Source: Rhizaria sp. SCN 62-66
Taxonomy: Eukaryota; Rhizaria, unplaced
Direction: 5' to 3'
DNA length: 64,000 nucleotides
Assembly (NCBI GenBank): GCA_001724265.1
Contig: MEDY01000027.1
Location: forward strand, 62,001-126,000
Part shown: positions 21,752 through 32,800 of the stretch, piece by piece
Position numbering within the stretch: position 1 is the first letter of the stretch
Layout of the letters: each line of letters opens with the position of its first letter
The notes under the pieces: model-generated
Database searches by the model: none
Seen by the model: only the letters and a program-made list of their open reading frames with translations
What the model was told of the DNA's origin: nothing
Position numbers and translations under genes: made by a program

Positions 21752-23494
21752 ATGGGTTACGTTGGGCCCGCTAGTGCCGAGGGCAGTGGCTCGTTTTCGA
21801 CCGTGCAAAACCTCATCAAGCCTTTCGTCGGCGCCGGTATCCTCGCGCTGCCTAAAGTGTGGTCTGACGGTGGTATCCTCCTCTCGTCCGGTCTGTTGCT
21901 CGTGCTCGCCTACGTTGCGCTCTGGGCCATCTTCTGCCTTGTTCAATGCTCCGATGACATGATGCTCGCCGAGGCGCGCCGCAACGCCCGCCAGCGCCTC
22001 GCCGCGCAGTCTCCGTCCTCGCCCTCGTCTTCCAGCGGCTCACTGAGCTCTGCGCCCGCCCCCACGTCGTACGCGTCCAACGACGAGTTCTCTGCCGCCG
22101 TGGTGCCGCTGTTTGACGCCAATGTGTTTGATGACAGCCTCATCTCCGCCGCGGACCGCGCGGCCGTGCCGCTGCCGACCTTTACCGAGGTCGGCCGCGC
22201 CGCGTTCGGCTACTGGGGCGCCTTCGCCGTCGACGTGTCGATCCTCATCACGCAGATGGGCGCGTGCATCGCCTACATCGTCTTTATGTCCAAGAACTTT
22301 TCTCAGGTCATTGGGCTGGCGGCGCCGATCTGGGTGGGCATAATGTTTATCCCGCTCGCGCTGCTGTCGACGATCCGCAAGATGGAGAAACTGGCGCCCT
22401 TCTCCGCCATGGGCAACATCGTCTACATCTTCACCATCATCGTCATCATGATCCAGGGTGTGCGCGCCAACAACATGGTGCCGCGCGATGACATCGTGTG
22501 GAGCGATTTTTCTTTCCTCCCGCTCATCTTCGGCACCGTGTCATTCGCGCTCGAGGGCATCGCGCTCATCCTGCCGATCAAGAACCGCATGAAGCAACCG
22601 GCCGACTTCCGCAAGCTCATGGTCATCGCCATGATCGTCGTCACGCTGCTCTATCTGGGTTTTTCCATCTTCGGCTACGTGCTCTTCCGCGACGTCAAGT
22701 CGCCCATCATCTCCTCGCTGCCCGACGACTGGCTCACCGACACGGTCAAGATCTCGCTCTCAATCGCCATCTTCTTTACCTTCGTGCTGCAGACCTTCCC
22801 GGCCGCGCTCTTCTTTGATGAGGTCATCGACGCCAAGCTCGGCATCAGCATGGCCGAGCTCAAGGCGGCCAAGATCCGCGAGCGCGAGATGCTCACAGCC
22901 TCCGGCGCCGTGCTGGGCAGCGACGACAACCCGGCCGACGACCTGGACTCGCCCGAAGTGCTCGTGCCGCACCTTGCAGGCCGCCGCTTCGCGCTGCAGA
23001 ACATGGCGCGCTTCCTCTTCGTCGCCTTTGTGTGCATCGTCGGTATTATCTTCCCCGACTTCAAGCTTATCGTCTCGCTCTTTGGCTCGCTGTCCAACGC
23101 CATGCTCGCCTACGTCTTCCCCGCGCTTTTCTGGATCAAGATCTGCTCCTCGGTGCCGCTCTACGGCGTCATCTACTTCCCCTTCTCGCGCACGGGCGAG
23201 CCGGCGCACAACCCGTTCCTGCCCGCCGACGACGGCGAGACGCTGCTGGGCGAGGAGGGCGACTCCGAGTCCGCGAGCGGCGTCTCCGCGCGCGCCGCCG
23301 CACACAACAAGCACCGCCAGATCAACGCCGAGGACGTCCAGGTCGAGAAGCCCGTGGCCGTGATGTCGCCCACCACGGCGCAGAAGGCCAAGTGGATCGT
23401 CTTCCCCATCGTCGTCGCCGTGCTGGGCATCATCGCCTCCATCATCGGTGTCACCGACGCCATCCGTGACCTCGTCAAGGAGTTCTCCTCGTAA
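21752..23494 (+). CDS. AAAP-family (SLC32/36/38-like) amino-acid/auxin permease
   Basis: 580 aa, stop TAA. I prefer ATG 21752 (MGYVGPASAEGSG; context AACCATGG) over upstream in-frame codons. The first membrane helix, at about residues 16-38, has the family pattern TVQNLIKPFVGAGILALPKV. About ten or eleven hydrophobic helices follow, for example VDVSILITQMGACIAYIVF, IVYIFTIIVIMIQGV, LPLIFGTVSFALEGIALILP and WIVFPIVVAVLGIIASIIG. A Ser/Pro-rich loop of roughly 75 residues sits after helix 2, and a second charged loop (KAAKIREREM...PADDLDSPE) after helix 8. Family members couple amino-acid movement to protons or sodium at the plasma membrane or in endolysosomal membranes. Substrate and location cannot be told from sequence. 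Confidence 0.9.
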   Translation: MGYVGPASAEGSGSFSTVQNLIKPFVGAGILALPKVWSDGGILLSSGLLLVLAYVALWAIFCLVQCSDDMMLAEARRNARQRLAAQSPSSPSSSSGSLSSAPAPTSYASNDEFSAAVVPLFDANVFDDSLISAADRAAVPLPTFTEVGRAAFGYWGAFAVDVSILITQMGACIAYIVFMSKNFSQVIGLAAPIWVGIMFIPLALLSTIRKMEKLAPFSAMGNIVYIFTIIVIMIQGVRANNMVPRDDIVWSDFSFLPLIFGTVSFALEGIALILPIKNRMKQPADFRKLMVIAMIVVTLLYLGFSIFGYVLFRDVKSPIISSLPDDWLTDTVKISLSIAIFFTFVLQTFPAALFFDEVIDAKLGISMAELKAAKIREREMLTASGAVLGSDDNPADDLDSPEVLVPHLAGRRFALQNMARFLFVAFVCIVGIIFPDFKLIVSLFGSLSNAMLAYVFPALFWIKICSSVPLYGVIYFPFSRTGEPAHNPFLPADDGETLLGEEGDSESASGVSARAAAHNKHRQINAEDVQVEKPVAVMSPTTAQKAKWIVFPIVVAVLGIIASIIGVTDAIRDLVKEFSS

Positions 23495-23857
23495 GCTCTG
23501 AAACTCCGACGACTATTTGAAAGCGCCCAGGCGCAATATGTAGTTATTTTCTTCCAGTGATCATGACCATTGTAGCTGTTTATGTTCAAGATCAAGATAC
23601 ACAGTACTTTTCTCTTTATTGTCGTTCTGCTTTTGAAACTATTCAGACAAACTGTATTAAAATCTTGTGAATTGCACACACAATATGTGCAAACATTCTG
23701 CGAAATAAAATAAAAAAAGATGAATTACGAGACAAAAGAAAAATATATTGTTATGACAACTGCAATTGTTTGTAATACAGACACGGAATGTTATATTTTT
23801 GGATTTAACTTTGTGCACTGACGGCGGTTATGTGGTGTTAACTAAAATATTGACTAT
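23495..23857. other. Convergent AT-rich intergenic region
   Basis: 363 nt between the AAAP gene (+) and the coiled-coil giant (-). An AATAAA at 23704-23709 is a plausible poly(A) signal for the plus strand, and the complement of TTTATT at 23615-23620 for the minus strand; if both are used the two transcripts overlap at their 3' ends. Nothing else seen. Confidence 0.5.
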
Positions 23858-26800
23858 TTACTGTTGGGACACACTGATTTTGATGCGCTCCTCGTCGCTA
23901 AGCCCGCCAATGGGCACGTTGGCGTGCTGCCCGAAGCGGCGCACCAGCGGCGACAGCAGCATGCCCTGCGTCATCTGCGTGTTGCTCATCTGCGTGCTGC
24001 CGCCCGCCGCAATGGGGCTGGGGCCGCCGCGCGGGGACGGCGCGGGCGACAGACGCTGCTCCAGCGCGGCCGCGCTCGCAGGCACAGGCGCGGGCATCAG
24101 CATGCCGGGGGGCAGCGCCATCGCCGCTCCTGCGGGGGCCTTGGGCGGCAGGCCGCGCTGCGCAACCGCGTGCGCGCTAGCGCTGGCGCGCGTGGGCGTC
24201 TGCTGCGCGGCGCGCTCAGCGGCGCGGGCCTTGGCGGCATTGGCGGCGGCAATGGCCGCGGCGGCGCGCTTGGCGGCGGCCTGTGGCGACGGCGGCACGT
24301 AGCCGACGCGGCCCGGCATTCCCGCGACGTTGCCTGCCGCCGAGGGGTTCTGCGTCACGACGACGACTTGTGCGCGCGGCGACGGCGCGGCGTGGCGCGG
24401 CGACGGAGCGCTCTGGCGAGGGGACATGGCCGCGCTGCCGGGCCGCGAGCCCAGCGGACTGGGGCCCGACGCGCGCGGCGAAGGTACGACACTGCCGCCG
24501 GCACCGCCGATGGCGACGGAAAGCGCGGTGGGGCGCATCATAGTCATCATCGACGGCGCGGCGTCCACGGTGACGTCCAACGCGGCGGGCGCGCGGCGCG
24601 GCGTCGAAGGCCCCGACGCGGCCGGCGCGGCAGACGCATAATTGCCGTGCGCGGAGCCCGCGCTGGGGCTGGAGCGCGCGCTGGGGACGCGGCTGCCGCG
24701 GGGCGACGCGGCAAGGCTGTGGCTAACGCCGTGGCGCACGGTGGGCGGGACGTAGCTCGCGGAGCCGTAGCCGCTGGACGCCACGTAGGCGTTGCGCGGC
24801 GAGCTGGCGGGGCGCGCCGGGTGCGCGGCCTGCGCGGGCGGGCGCGGCGACGACACGACGCCGGTGACGATGCCGGTGTGCGTCATAACGGCCTCGGTTA
24901 CAACGATGCCCGCGGAGCGTGGAGCCAAGTCCTCGTCCCCCGCGGCCGCAAAGGCCGCAGAGCCGCGCAGCGAATTGGTGCCCTTGACGCCGAATGACGT
25001 TGTCACGGGCCCCGGCACGGGCAGGGGGTGCGCGAGAGCGTGCGGCAGGTGGCCCGTGGACGAGGCCACAGACGAAGGCCGGGGCGCCACGTCCGCCGGC
25101 ATCCGCGGCAGGTTCTGCGACAGCGCCGGCGCGCGGAGCCCGTTGAGCCCGTGCAGCGCGCGAAGAGGAATCATCGGCGTGCCCGTGCGCTCGTCGCCGT
25201 AGGGGTCGTGTGGGTACGCCAGCAGCTCGGGCTCGTCGCCGTCGTCGAAGCCCGCCGCCACGGCCGCGGCCGCGTGCGCCGCCTGCGCCGCCGCCTCGCA
25301 TTCAGCCGCCGCGCGCGCCGCCGCGGTATCGTCGGCGGCGTCTGCCTCGGCCTCGGCCACGAGCGCATCAAACGCGCCTTCGCCGTCCAGGTACGACAAC
25401 ACGGCCTGCTGCGCCGCGGCGGCCGCGGCGGCCTGTTCCGCGCGGCGCACCAGCTCGTCCTCGCGCGCGGCCGCAGCCTGCTGCGCCAGCTCAGCCTCGG
25501 CCTCGGCGGCGGCCTGCGCGGCCTCCTCGGCAGCGCGCTCGGCGGCGGCCTGGCGCTGCGCCTCGGCCTCAGCCTCAGCATCAGCCTTGGCCTTGGCCTC
25601 AGCTTCGGCGGCGGCGGCCGCAGCAAGCGCAGCGAGCTCTGCCTGGGCAGCGGCGAGCTCAGCGGCAACCTTTTCGGCGAGCGCTTCGGCGTTAGCAGCA
25701 GCCTTGGCGGCGGCAGCCTCGGCAGCGGCGGCCTCAGCGATAGCAGCCTCCTCGGCAGCAGCCAACTCAGCGGCGGCCTGCTTGATCTCTACCTCGGCTT
25801 CGGCCTCAGCAGCAGCATCGGCATCGACATCGGCATCGGCATCGGCATCGGCATCGGCATCGGCATCGGCATCGGCATCGGCATCGGCATCGGCATCGGC
25901 ATCGGCATCGATGGGCTCGTCGACGACGTAGCCGACCTCCTCACTCTCGTCCTCGGCAGCGGCCACAGCGTCCCCCTCTGCGGTCGCAACAGCGGCGTCG
26001 CCTTCATTGTCGGTAAGGATTATGTCGCCCTCGTCAGCGGCAGGCGCAACGTCACCCTCGGCGGCGAGATCGCCCTCGTCGGCGGCAATCACATCGACCA
26101 TGGCGTCGCCCTCGGCTACAGCGTCCGCAGCGGCGTCGACAACCGCGTCAACAGCCGCGTCGGCAGCCGCATCATCGCACACCACGTACACAGGGTCAGC
26201 GGCGTCCACGGCGTCGCTCTGCTCCTCTTCAGGGATTGTGGCAGGCGCGAAGCTGCGGCGGCGCGCGGCGGCGGCGTCGGCGGCCTCCTCGGAGTCCTCC
26301 TCGTCCTCGCCACCGCTCTCGTCTACGGACTCGAGACCCTGGCCCACCACGGGCGACAGCTGTCGCTCCTCCATGAAGACCTCAAACGCGCGCTGCGCCT
26401 TGGTCGTGTCCTGTACTGGCACGGCCTCGTCCTCGCTCTCGCAGTCCTCGTCCTCGGCCAGAGCCGCGTCGTCCGCGCTCGCGTTGAGCCCGGCGGCGAC
26501 GCGCCGCATGCGCGCCGCGCGTCGCTCGCGCTCGGCGGCCTCGCGCTCCTCTTCCTGCGCGCGCAGCACCTCGGCCGCAGCCTCGGCGTCGGCCACGGTC
26601 GCGTCGGCGGCCTCGAGTCGCGCCATCAGGTCGCGCACAGTCGGCACCACCGCGCTCAGCCCGATCGTTTTCATGCGGCTCTCGCGGGCAGCCACGGCCG
26701 CGGCGGCGCGCGCGGCGTCGCGCTCAGTCAGTAGCGCATCGCGCTCGCGCGTCAGCGCGGCCACTGTCGCACGCGCGTCAGCCAGACGCGCCGAGAGCTC

Positions 26801-29800
26801 CTCCAACTTGGAGCGCATCATCGTCTGCGCGCGCGCCCAGCCCGCCGCGGTCGGCGCGCCGGGCTCTGCCGCCGTGACTACATACGCGGGCGCGGCGCGA
26901 AGAGCGGCCAGCTCTTGCTCGCACTTGGCGAGCGCGGCCGCCGCGGTCTCAGCAGCCTTGGTGGCGGCTGCGGCCTGCTCTTCAGCGGCCACGCGCATGG
27001 CATCAGTCTGGGAAACCTGAATCACGCTCTTGTCATCAGCCGCAGCGGCGTCGGCGACCTGCGCGGTCGATGACGCGGCCCACTCGTCGCGCTCGCGCGC
27101 CGCGCTCTGGGCGGCCTCACGCGCCGCAGCCAGTGCGGCCGCGGCCTCGGTGGCGGCCAGCTCGGCGGCCTCGCGCGTCGCGTCCGCGTGCATCATGGCC
27201 GTCGCAGCGTCAGCACGGGCTTCGGCGGCCTCGAGCCGAGCGGCCTCGGCCAGCGCGGCGAACTCATCCGCACGCGCCTCGGCAGCCGACAGCGCCAGCA
27301 GCGCCGAGGCCGCGTCAGTCTCGGTCGTATGCAGCTGCGCGGAATGGTCCAGCGCGTGAGCCGCGGCCACGACCTCGGCCGTGTCGAGCGCGCCCAGTGC
27401 GGAGCCCGCATCGGCGGCCGCGGCCTCGGCGGCGGCCTGCGCGGCGGCCAGCTCGGCCTCGAGCGCGGGCACGCGCGTGGACTGCAGGTGCTCCAGCTCG
27501 GCCAGCGCGGTCGCGGCGTCGCTCTCGGCCCGGGCCAGCTCGGCGCGCAGCTGCTCCAGGCTCTGCGCCTCGGCCTCGCGCGCCGCGGCGCGGTCCGCAG
27601 CGACGGCTGCCTCGGCGGCGGCGGCGCGCTCGCTCGCGGCCTCGAGCTTGTCAGCGGCCTCGGCGGCGGCCTCCTCGGCGGCGCGCAGCGACTGCTGCAG
27701 CCCGGCGACGGTCTCGTGCAGCGCAGCGACCTCGCGTTCCGCCACCTCCGCGCGGGCGCTCGCGGCGGCGTCGAGCTCGCGCTTCTCCGCGTCTGCCTTA
27801 AAGGCGGCGACGCGCTCCTGCTCGCGCGCGAGCGCGTCGCGCGTCTCGACGAGGTCTGCCTCGGCGGCGACAAACTGCTCCTCGGCCGCGGTCAGCAGCG
27901 CGCGCAGCTCTGCACCCTGAGCAACAGCCTTGTCTGCCTCGCCCGCACCGTCCTGCTCGGTGCGGTCCGCGGCGGCCGTGGCGGCGGCCAGCTCGACCTC
28001 GAGCTCGGCGACGCGCGCGAGTGCGGACTCCAGGTCGGCGGCCTGCTCGTTGCAGAGTGCCTCGTACGCCTCGGCCTCGGCATCGCGCGCCAGTACGGCG
28101 CTCTGCAGCCGCGCGACCTCGTCGGCCACGGCGGCCCACTCCTGCGCCACGACCGCGGGTAGCGCCGCGGACTCGGCAGCAGGCGGCGGCGTCGTGCGCT
28201 GCGGGGGCGTCGCGCGCGGCGGCGTCGAGGGCGGCGAGCCGGCGCCGTTGTAGTCGTCGTCATCGGAATCGTGAGCAGAGGGCGAGGCCGGGCGCATCCG
28301 CTGCGCGCGGAAGTCGTCGACCTGCTGCGTGGCCTGCGCCAGCTCCCAGCGGAGCCGCTCAATCTCGTCCTCGGCGCTCTCGGCGGCGGCCAACTTGGCG
28401 TCGCCCTCGGTCAGCGCCTCCTCGAGCGCCTGTTCGGCCGCCGCGCGCTGCGCCATCACGGTCTCGAGCAGAGCGTCCATCTCGCGCAGCGTGGCCGCCG
28501 CGGCGTCAGCGGCCTCGGCCAGCCGTGCAGACTCCTCCTCAGCTGCGGCGGCGATCAGGTTCGACGTCGTCGCCGCACGCTCCAGCGACGCGATGCGCGC
28601 CGTGGCCCGCGAGAGCTCCGCGTGCAGCGCCTCAGCGCCGCTGGCGGCCGCGTCGTCACCTGCGGGGATGATCTCCGTCGCCGCCAGCGTCGAGTCGTCG
28701 TGCGTGAGGAACGAGAAGTGCGTCGGCTTCGGCGGCGAGAGGGTGATCGACGCCGGCGCCGCGGCCACCTGCGGATGCGGCAGCCCCATTTCGTCGCCGC
28801 CGTCAGTGGCCACCGACCGCACGTCGCCGCTGCGCGCGCGTGTCAGCTTAGTCGACATCGCCGTCGGCGGCGAGCGCGAACTGGGGCCCGCGCTGGCGTA
28901 GAGGTTGACTTCGTCGCCCAGTTCCAGCTCGTCCTCGTCACCGTCTCCCTCACCGCACGCGCCACCGCGCTGCTGCCGCAGCTCCGCCTCGAGCGCGGCC
29001 TCACGCGCGGCCGCGGCGGCGCGCTCGTACTGCCGCTCGACAACCAGCCGTGCGCACTCGCGCTCAGCCTCGCCCAACGCGTTTTCGGCCATCGCAGCGC
29101 GAGCCAAGGCCTCCTCAGCGATGGCGTCAGCAGGTACCGGCGCGGCCTCAAGCTCGGCCAGCGCCGCGCGCAGCATCGCGATCTCGTCCGCAGCGGCCTC
29201 ACGCTCGCAGGCGGCCGCGGCAGCGTCGCCCTCGGCCAGCACGGCCGCACGCCGCAGCGCCTCGCACTCGCTCTCGGCCGCGGCCGCGCGCGCCTCGCTC
29301 TCGGCGAGCGTCGACACGGCCTCCTGTGCATCCGTCTCCGCAGCCGCGGCGTCCATCGCGGCGCTCTCGGCGGCGGCGGCGGCGCGCGCGGCGGCGGCCT
29401 CGGCCTCCTCAGCCAGTTCGGCGCGCGCAGCGTCAAGCGCAGCGCGGGCCAAATCAAGCTCTTGTTCGGCATCGGCGACGCGCGCTGCGAGCTCGGTGGC
29501 TTCGCCACGCGCGGCTTCGGCAGCGGCGGCCAACGCGGCCGTCTCTTCCTCGTGCGCGGCCATAGCGGCCTCAAGCGCGGCCTCTGCTTCGGCACGCGCA
29601 GCTTCGGCGTCAGCTAAGGCGGCCTCTGCAGCGGCGGCGCGCGCGGACCAGGAGTTGGCCTCCTCGCGCGCGGCCAACGCCAGCGCCTCCGCAGCGGCCG
29701 CAGCCTCAGTGGCGGCGACTAGCTCAGCGGTATCGTCGCCGCGCATCGCGGTAGCAACCTCGCGCGCGGCCTCGGCGTCGGCGCACACGGCATGCGCGGC

Positions 29801-32800
29801 AGCGGCGCGGTCCTCAGCATCGGCCAGCGCGGCCTCAGCGACGACGCGCTCAGCCTCAGCCTCAGTGGCGCGCTGCTGCAGCTGCGCGTTCTCCTCGCGG
29901 AGCGCGGCGCACTGTGCCTCGGCGTCGTCGCGGGCCAGCGCAGCCGCGTCGAGCGCCTCGCGGCCCTCGGCGTCAGCGTCCGCGCCCGCGGCCATGGCGG
30001 CGCTCGCCCACTGGTCGCGCTGGGCGCGCGCCGCGGCGAGGTCCTCCTGGCTCTGCTGCAGCGCGGCCGCCAGCTCCGCCAGCGACACCGCGGCCTCCTG
30101 CGCGACGCCCGTGTCAGCCGTCACGCGCGCCAGCTCCGCCAGCACGGCGTCGCGCGTCGCCTCGGCCACCGTGGCCTCCTCCTTGGCAGCCGCGGCCGTC
30201 GCCAGAGCGTCCTGCGCCGCTGCCTCGTGCGCCGAGAGCTGCTCCGCCGCGCGAGCCACCGCGGCCCACGTGTCGGCCTCGCGCGCGGCAGCCTCAGCGG
30301 CCTCTGCGCGCTCGGCGGCCAGCACCGCCGAGCTGGTTTCCTCGGCCGCGGCGGCCGTTGCGGCGGCGGCAGCGGCGGCGAGTGCACAGGCCTCGGCGCT
30401 ATCGTTGACGGCGTCGTCGCGCGCCTGTTCGGCCTCGGCACGCGCGGCCGCGGACTCGGACTGCGCCTGCAACGCCGCCACGAGCGCCGACTCGAGCGCG
30501 GCACGCTCCACCTCGGCCGCGGCGGTCTGCGCGGAGGCGGCGGCGCAGCGCTCTTCAGCCGCGGCCAGCGCGTCGCGCAGCTCGCCGCACTGCGCGTTGG
30601 CGGCGGCGATCTGCTCCGCCGACAGTGCCAGCAGCTCGCGCAGCTCGGCCGCCTCCTCCGCGCTCAGCGCACCAGTCTCGGCCACGGCGCCCGACTCGGC
30701 CGCAACGTTTGCCTGCGCGGCCTGGTAGTCGGACAACGCGGTCTCCACGGCCGCCAGCGCGTCGGCGGCGGCGGCAGCCTTGTTGCGCGCCTCCTCCTCG
30801 GCGTCGTTGGTCTGTTGCACCCACGCCAGAGCGTCCTGCAGCCCCTTCTCGGCCGCCACGGCGCGCGCCTCGGCTGCGTCCGCGCGCTCAGTCTCGCGCT
30901 CCGCCGCGGCCTCGGCCGCCTCGGCGCGGATCACGGTGTGCTTGAGCTCGCGCTGCAGCTCCTCCTGTGCAGCGGCGTCGGGCGCCGCCGCAGTTTGCGT
31001 CTCAGCAACCTCAAGGCGCTGCAGCACGTCGTCGAGCGAGCGCTCAAGCTGTGCGGCGCGCTGCTCCGCGCGCTCGCGGTCTGCCAGCGCGGCCTCGGCG
31101 GCGGCGCGGTCGAGCTGCGCCGCTGCCTCGAGCAACCGTGCCGTCTCGGCCAGCTCCGCCACCTGCTGCAGCGCAACCGAGCGCGCCGCCTCGGCCGCCG
31201 AGGCCTGCGTCGCGGCCCGCAGCGCGGCCTCCTCGAGCTCGTCGGCGCGCGCCTGCAGACGGGCCTCCTCGGCTCCGCGCGCGGCCTGCGCGGCGTCGGC
31301 GCGCTGCTCGGCGTCTTGCGCGCGTGCCACAGCCGCGGCCTTGCCCTCGAGCGCGTCGGCGACGAGCAGCGTCGTCGCGTTCACGTTGTCCTCCAGCGCG
31401 CCCACGGCAGCCTTAAGCTCCTCGTTCTCCCGCGCCGCGCGCGCGCGCTCGGCCCCGACGACGGCGACTTCGCGCTCCGCCGCGGCGCCGCGCGCCGTCA
31501 GCAGCGCATTCTTCTCCTGCAGCGCCGCCAGCGAGGCCCGCAGCGTTTCGGCCGCGGTCTGCACGGCCGGCGCCTGCTCCTCGAACAGACGCACCTTCTC
31601 GCTCAACGCCACGCCGCGGATCGCGGCCTCCTCGGCGCGCGCCTCGGCCGCGGCCAGCGCCTGCGAGAGCGCCTGCTGCTCGGCCGCCGCGCGCGCCTGC
31701 GCCTCGGCGAGCTGGCGCACGGACTCGGCCGCGGCCGCGGCATTCTCGCGCGCCGCCGCGGCCAGCGCGTCGCCGAACTGCGTCTCGGCGGCCTCGGCGG
31801 CGGTTGCGGCAGCGGCCTGCAGCGCGGAGATCTCCTGCGCGTGCTGCTCCAGCAGCCGCTGCGAAAGCGCGCCGATGGCGCGCGCATGCGCGTCCTCGGC
31901 AGCGGTCGCGGCGGCGCGGTGCGCGGCGGCGTCGGCGTCGTGTAGCCCGCTCACCAGCGCCACCTGCGCCTGGCACTGCGCGATCGCCTCGTCGCGCGCG
32001 ACGCGCAGCGCAGCCGCAGCCGTGTCGAAGCGCTCACGCGCGGCCGCCATGGCGGCGTCGTGCTGCGACTGCACGCGCGCAGCGGCGTCGGCAGCGGTGC
32101 GCTTCAGAGCGGCGACGTCGGCCGCAGAGCGTGCCACAGCGGCGCGCGCGCGGGCCTCAGCGGCCTTAGCGCGCTGCTCCAGCTCGGCCGCGGCGGCAGC
32201 GTGCTCGCGCTCCTGCTCCGCCGCGGCGCTCGCGGCGGCAGCGTTGGCGGCGGCAATGGCGGCCCGCGCCTCCTCGGCGGCCGCAGACTGCGCCTCCGCG
32301 GCAGCCTCGTCGGCGTCGACGAGCTCCTTAGCCAGCGCAGCGCGACGGCGCTCGAGCGCGGCAAACTCCTCCGCGTGCGCGGTCTGCGCGGCCTCGAGCG
32401 CAGCCACGGCGCGCGCCACGGCGGCGTCGCGATCGGCGCCCGCGGTCGCGACCGCGCGGTCCGCCACAGCGCGTTCGCGCAGGGCGCGCGCGGACACGCG
32501 CTCGGCGTCCTCGGCGGCGGCCGTGGCGCGGGCCTCGGCGGCGGCCACGCGCGAGCGCAGCGGCAGGGTCGCGGCGACGGCGTGCGCATCGGCCGCGCGC
32601 GCAGTCTGCGCCAGCCCGGTGAAGGCGGCCGAGAGCGCGGCGTGCACGGCGACGTAGGGCGACAGCAGCGTCGACAGCGTGCTCAGCGGCGACACTGATG
32701 CGGATTCGCTAGCGACCACGGCCGCGGCCGTCAGGTGCGGCAGCGCAGGAGTGGTCACGGCGGCGCCATCCGCGGCCGCGGCCACGGCGGCATCGGCCAT

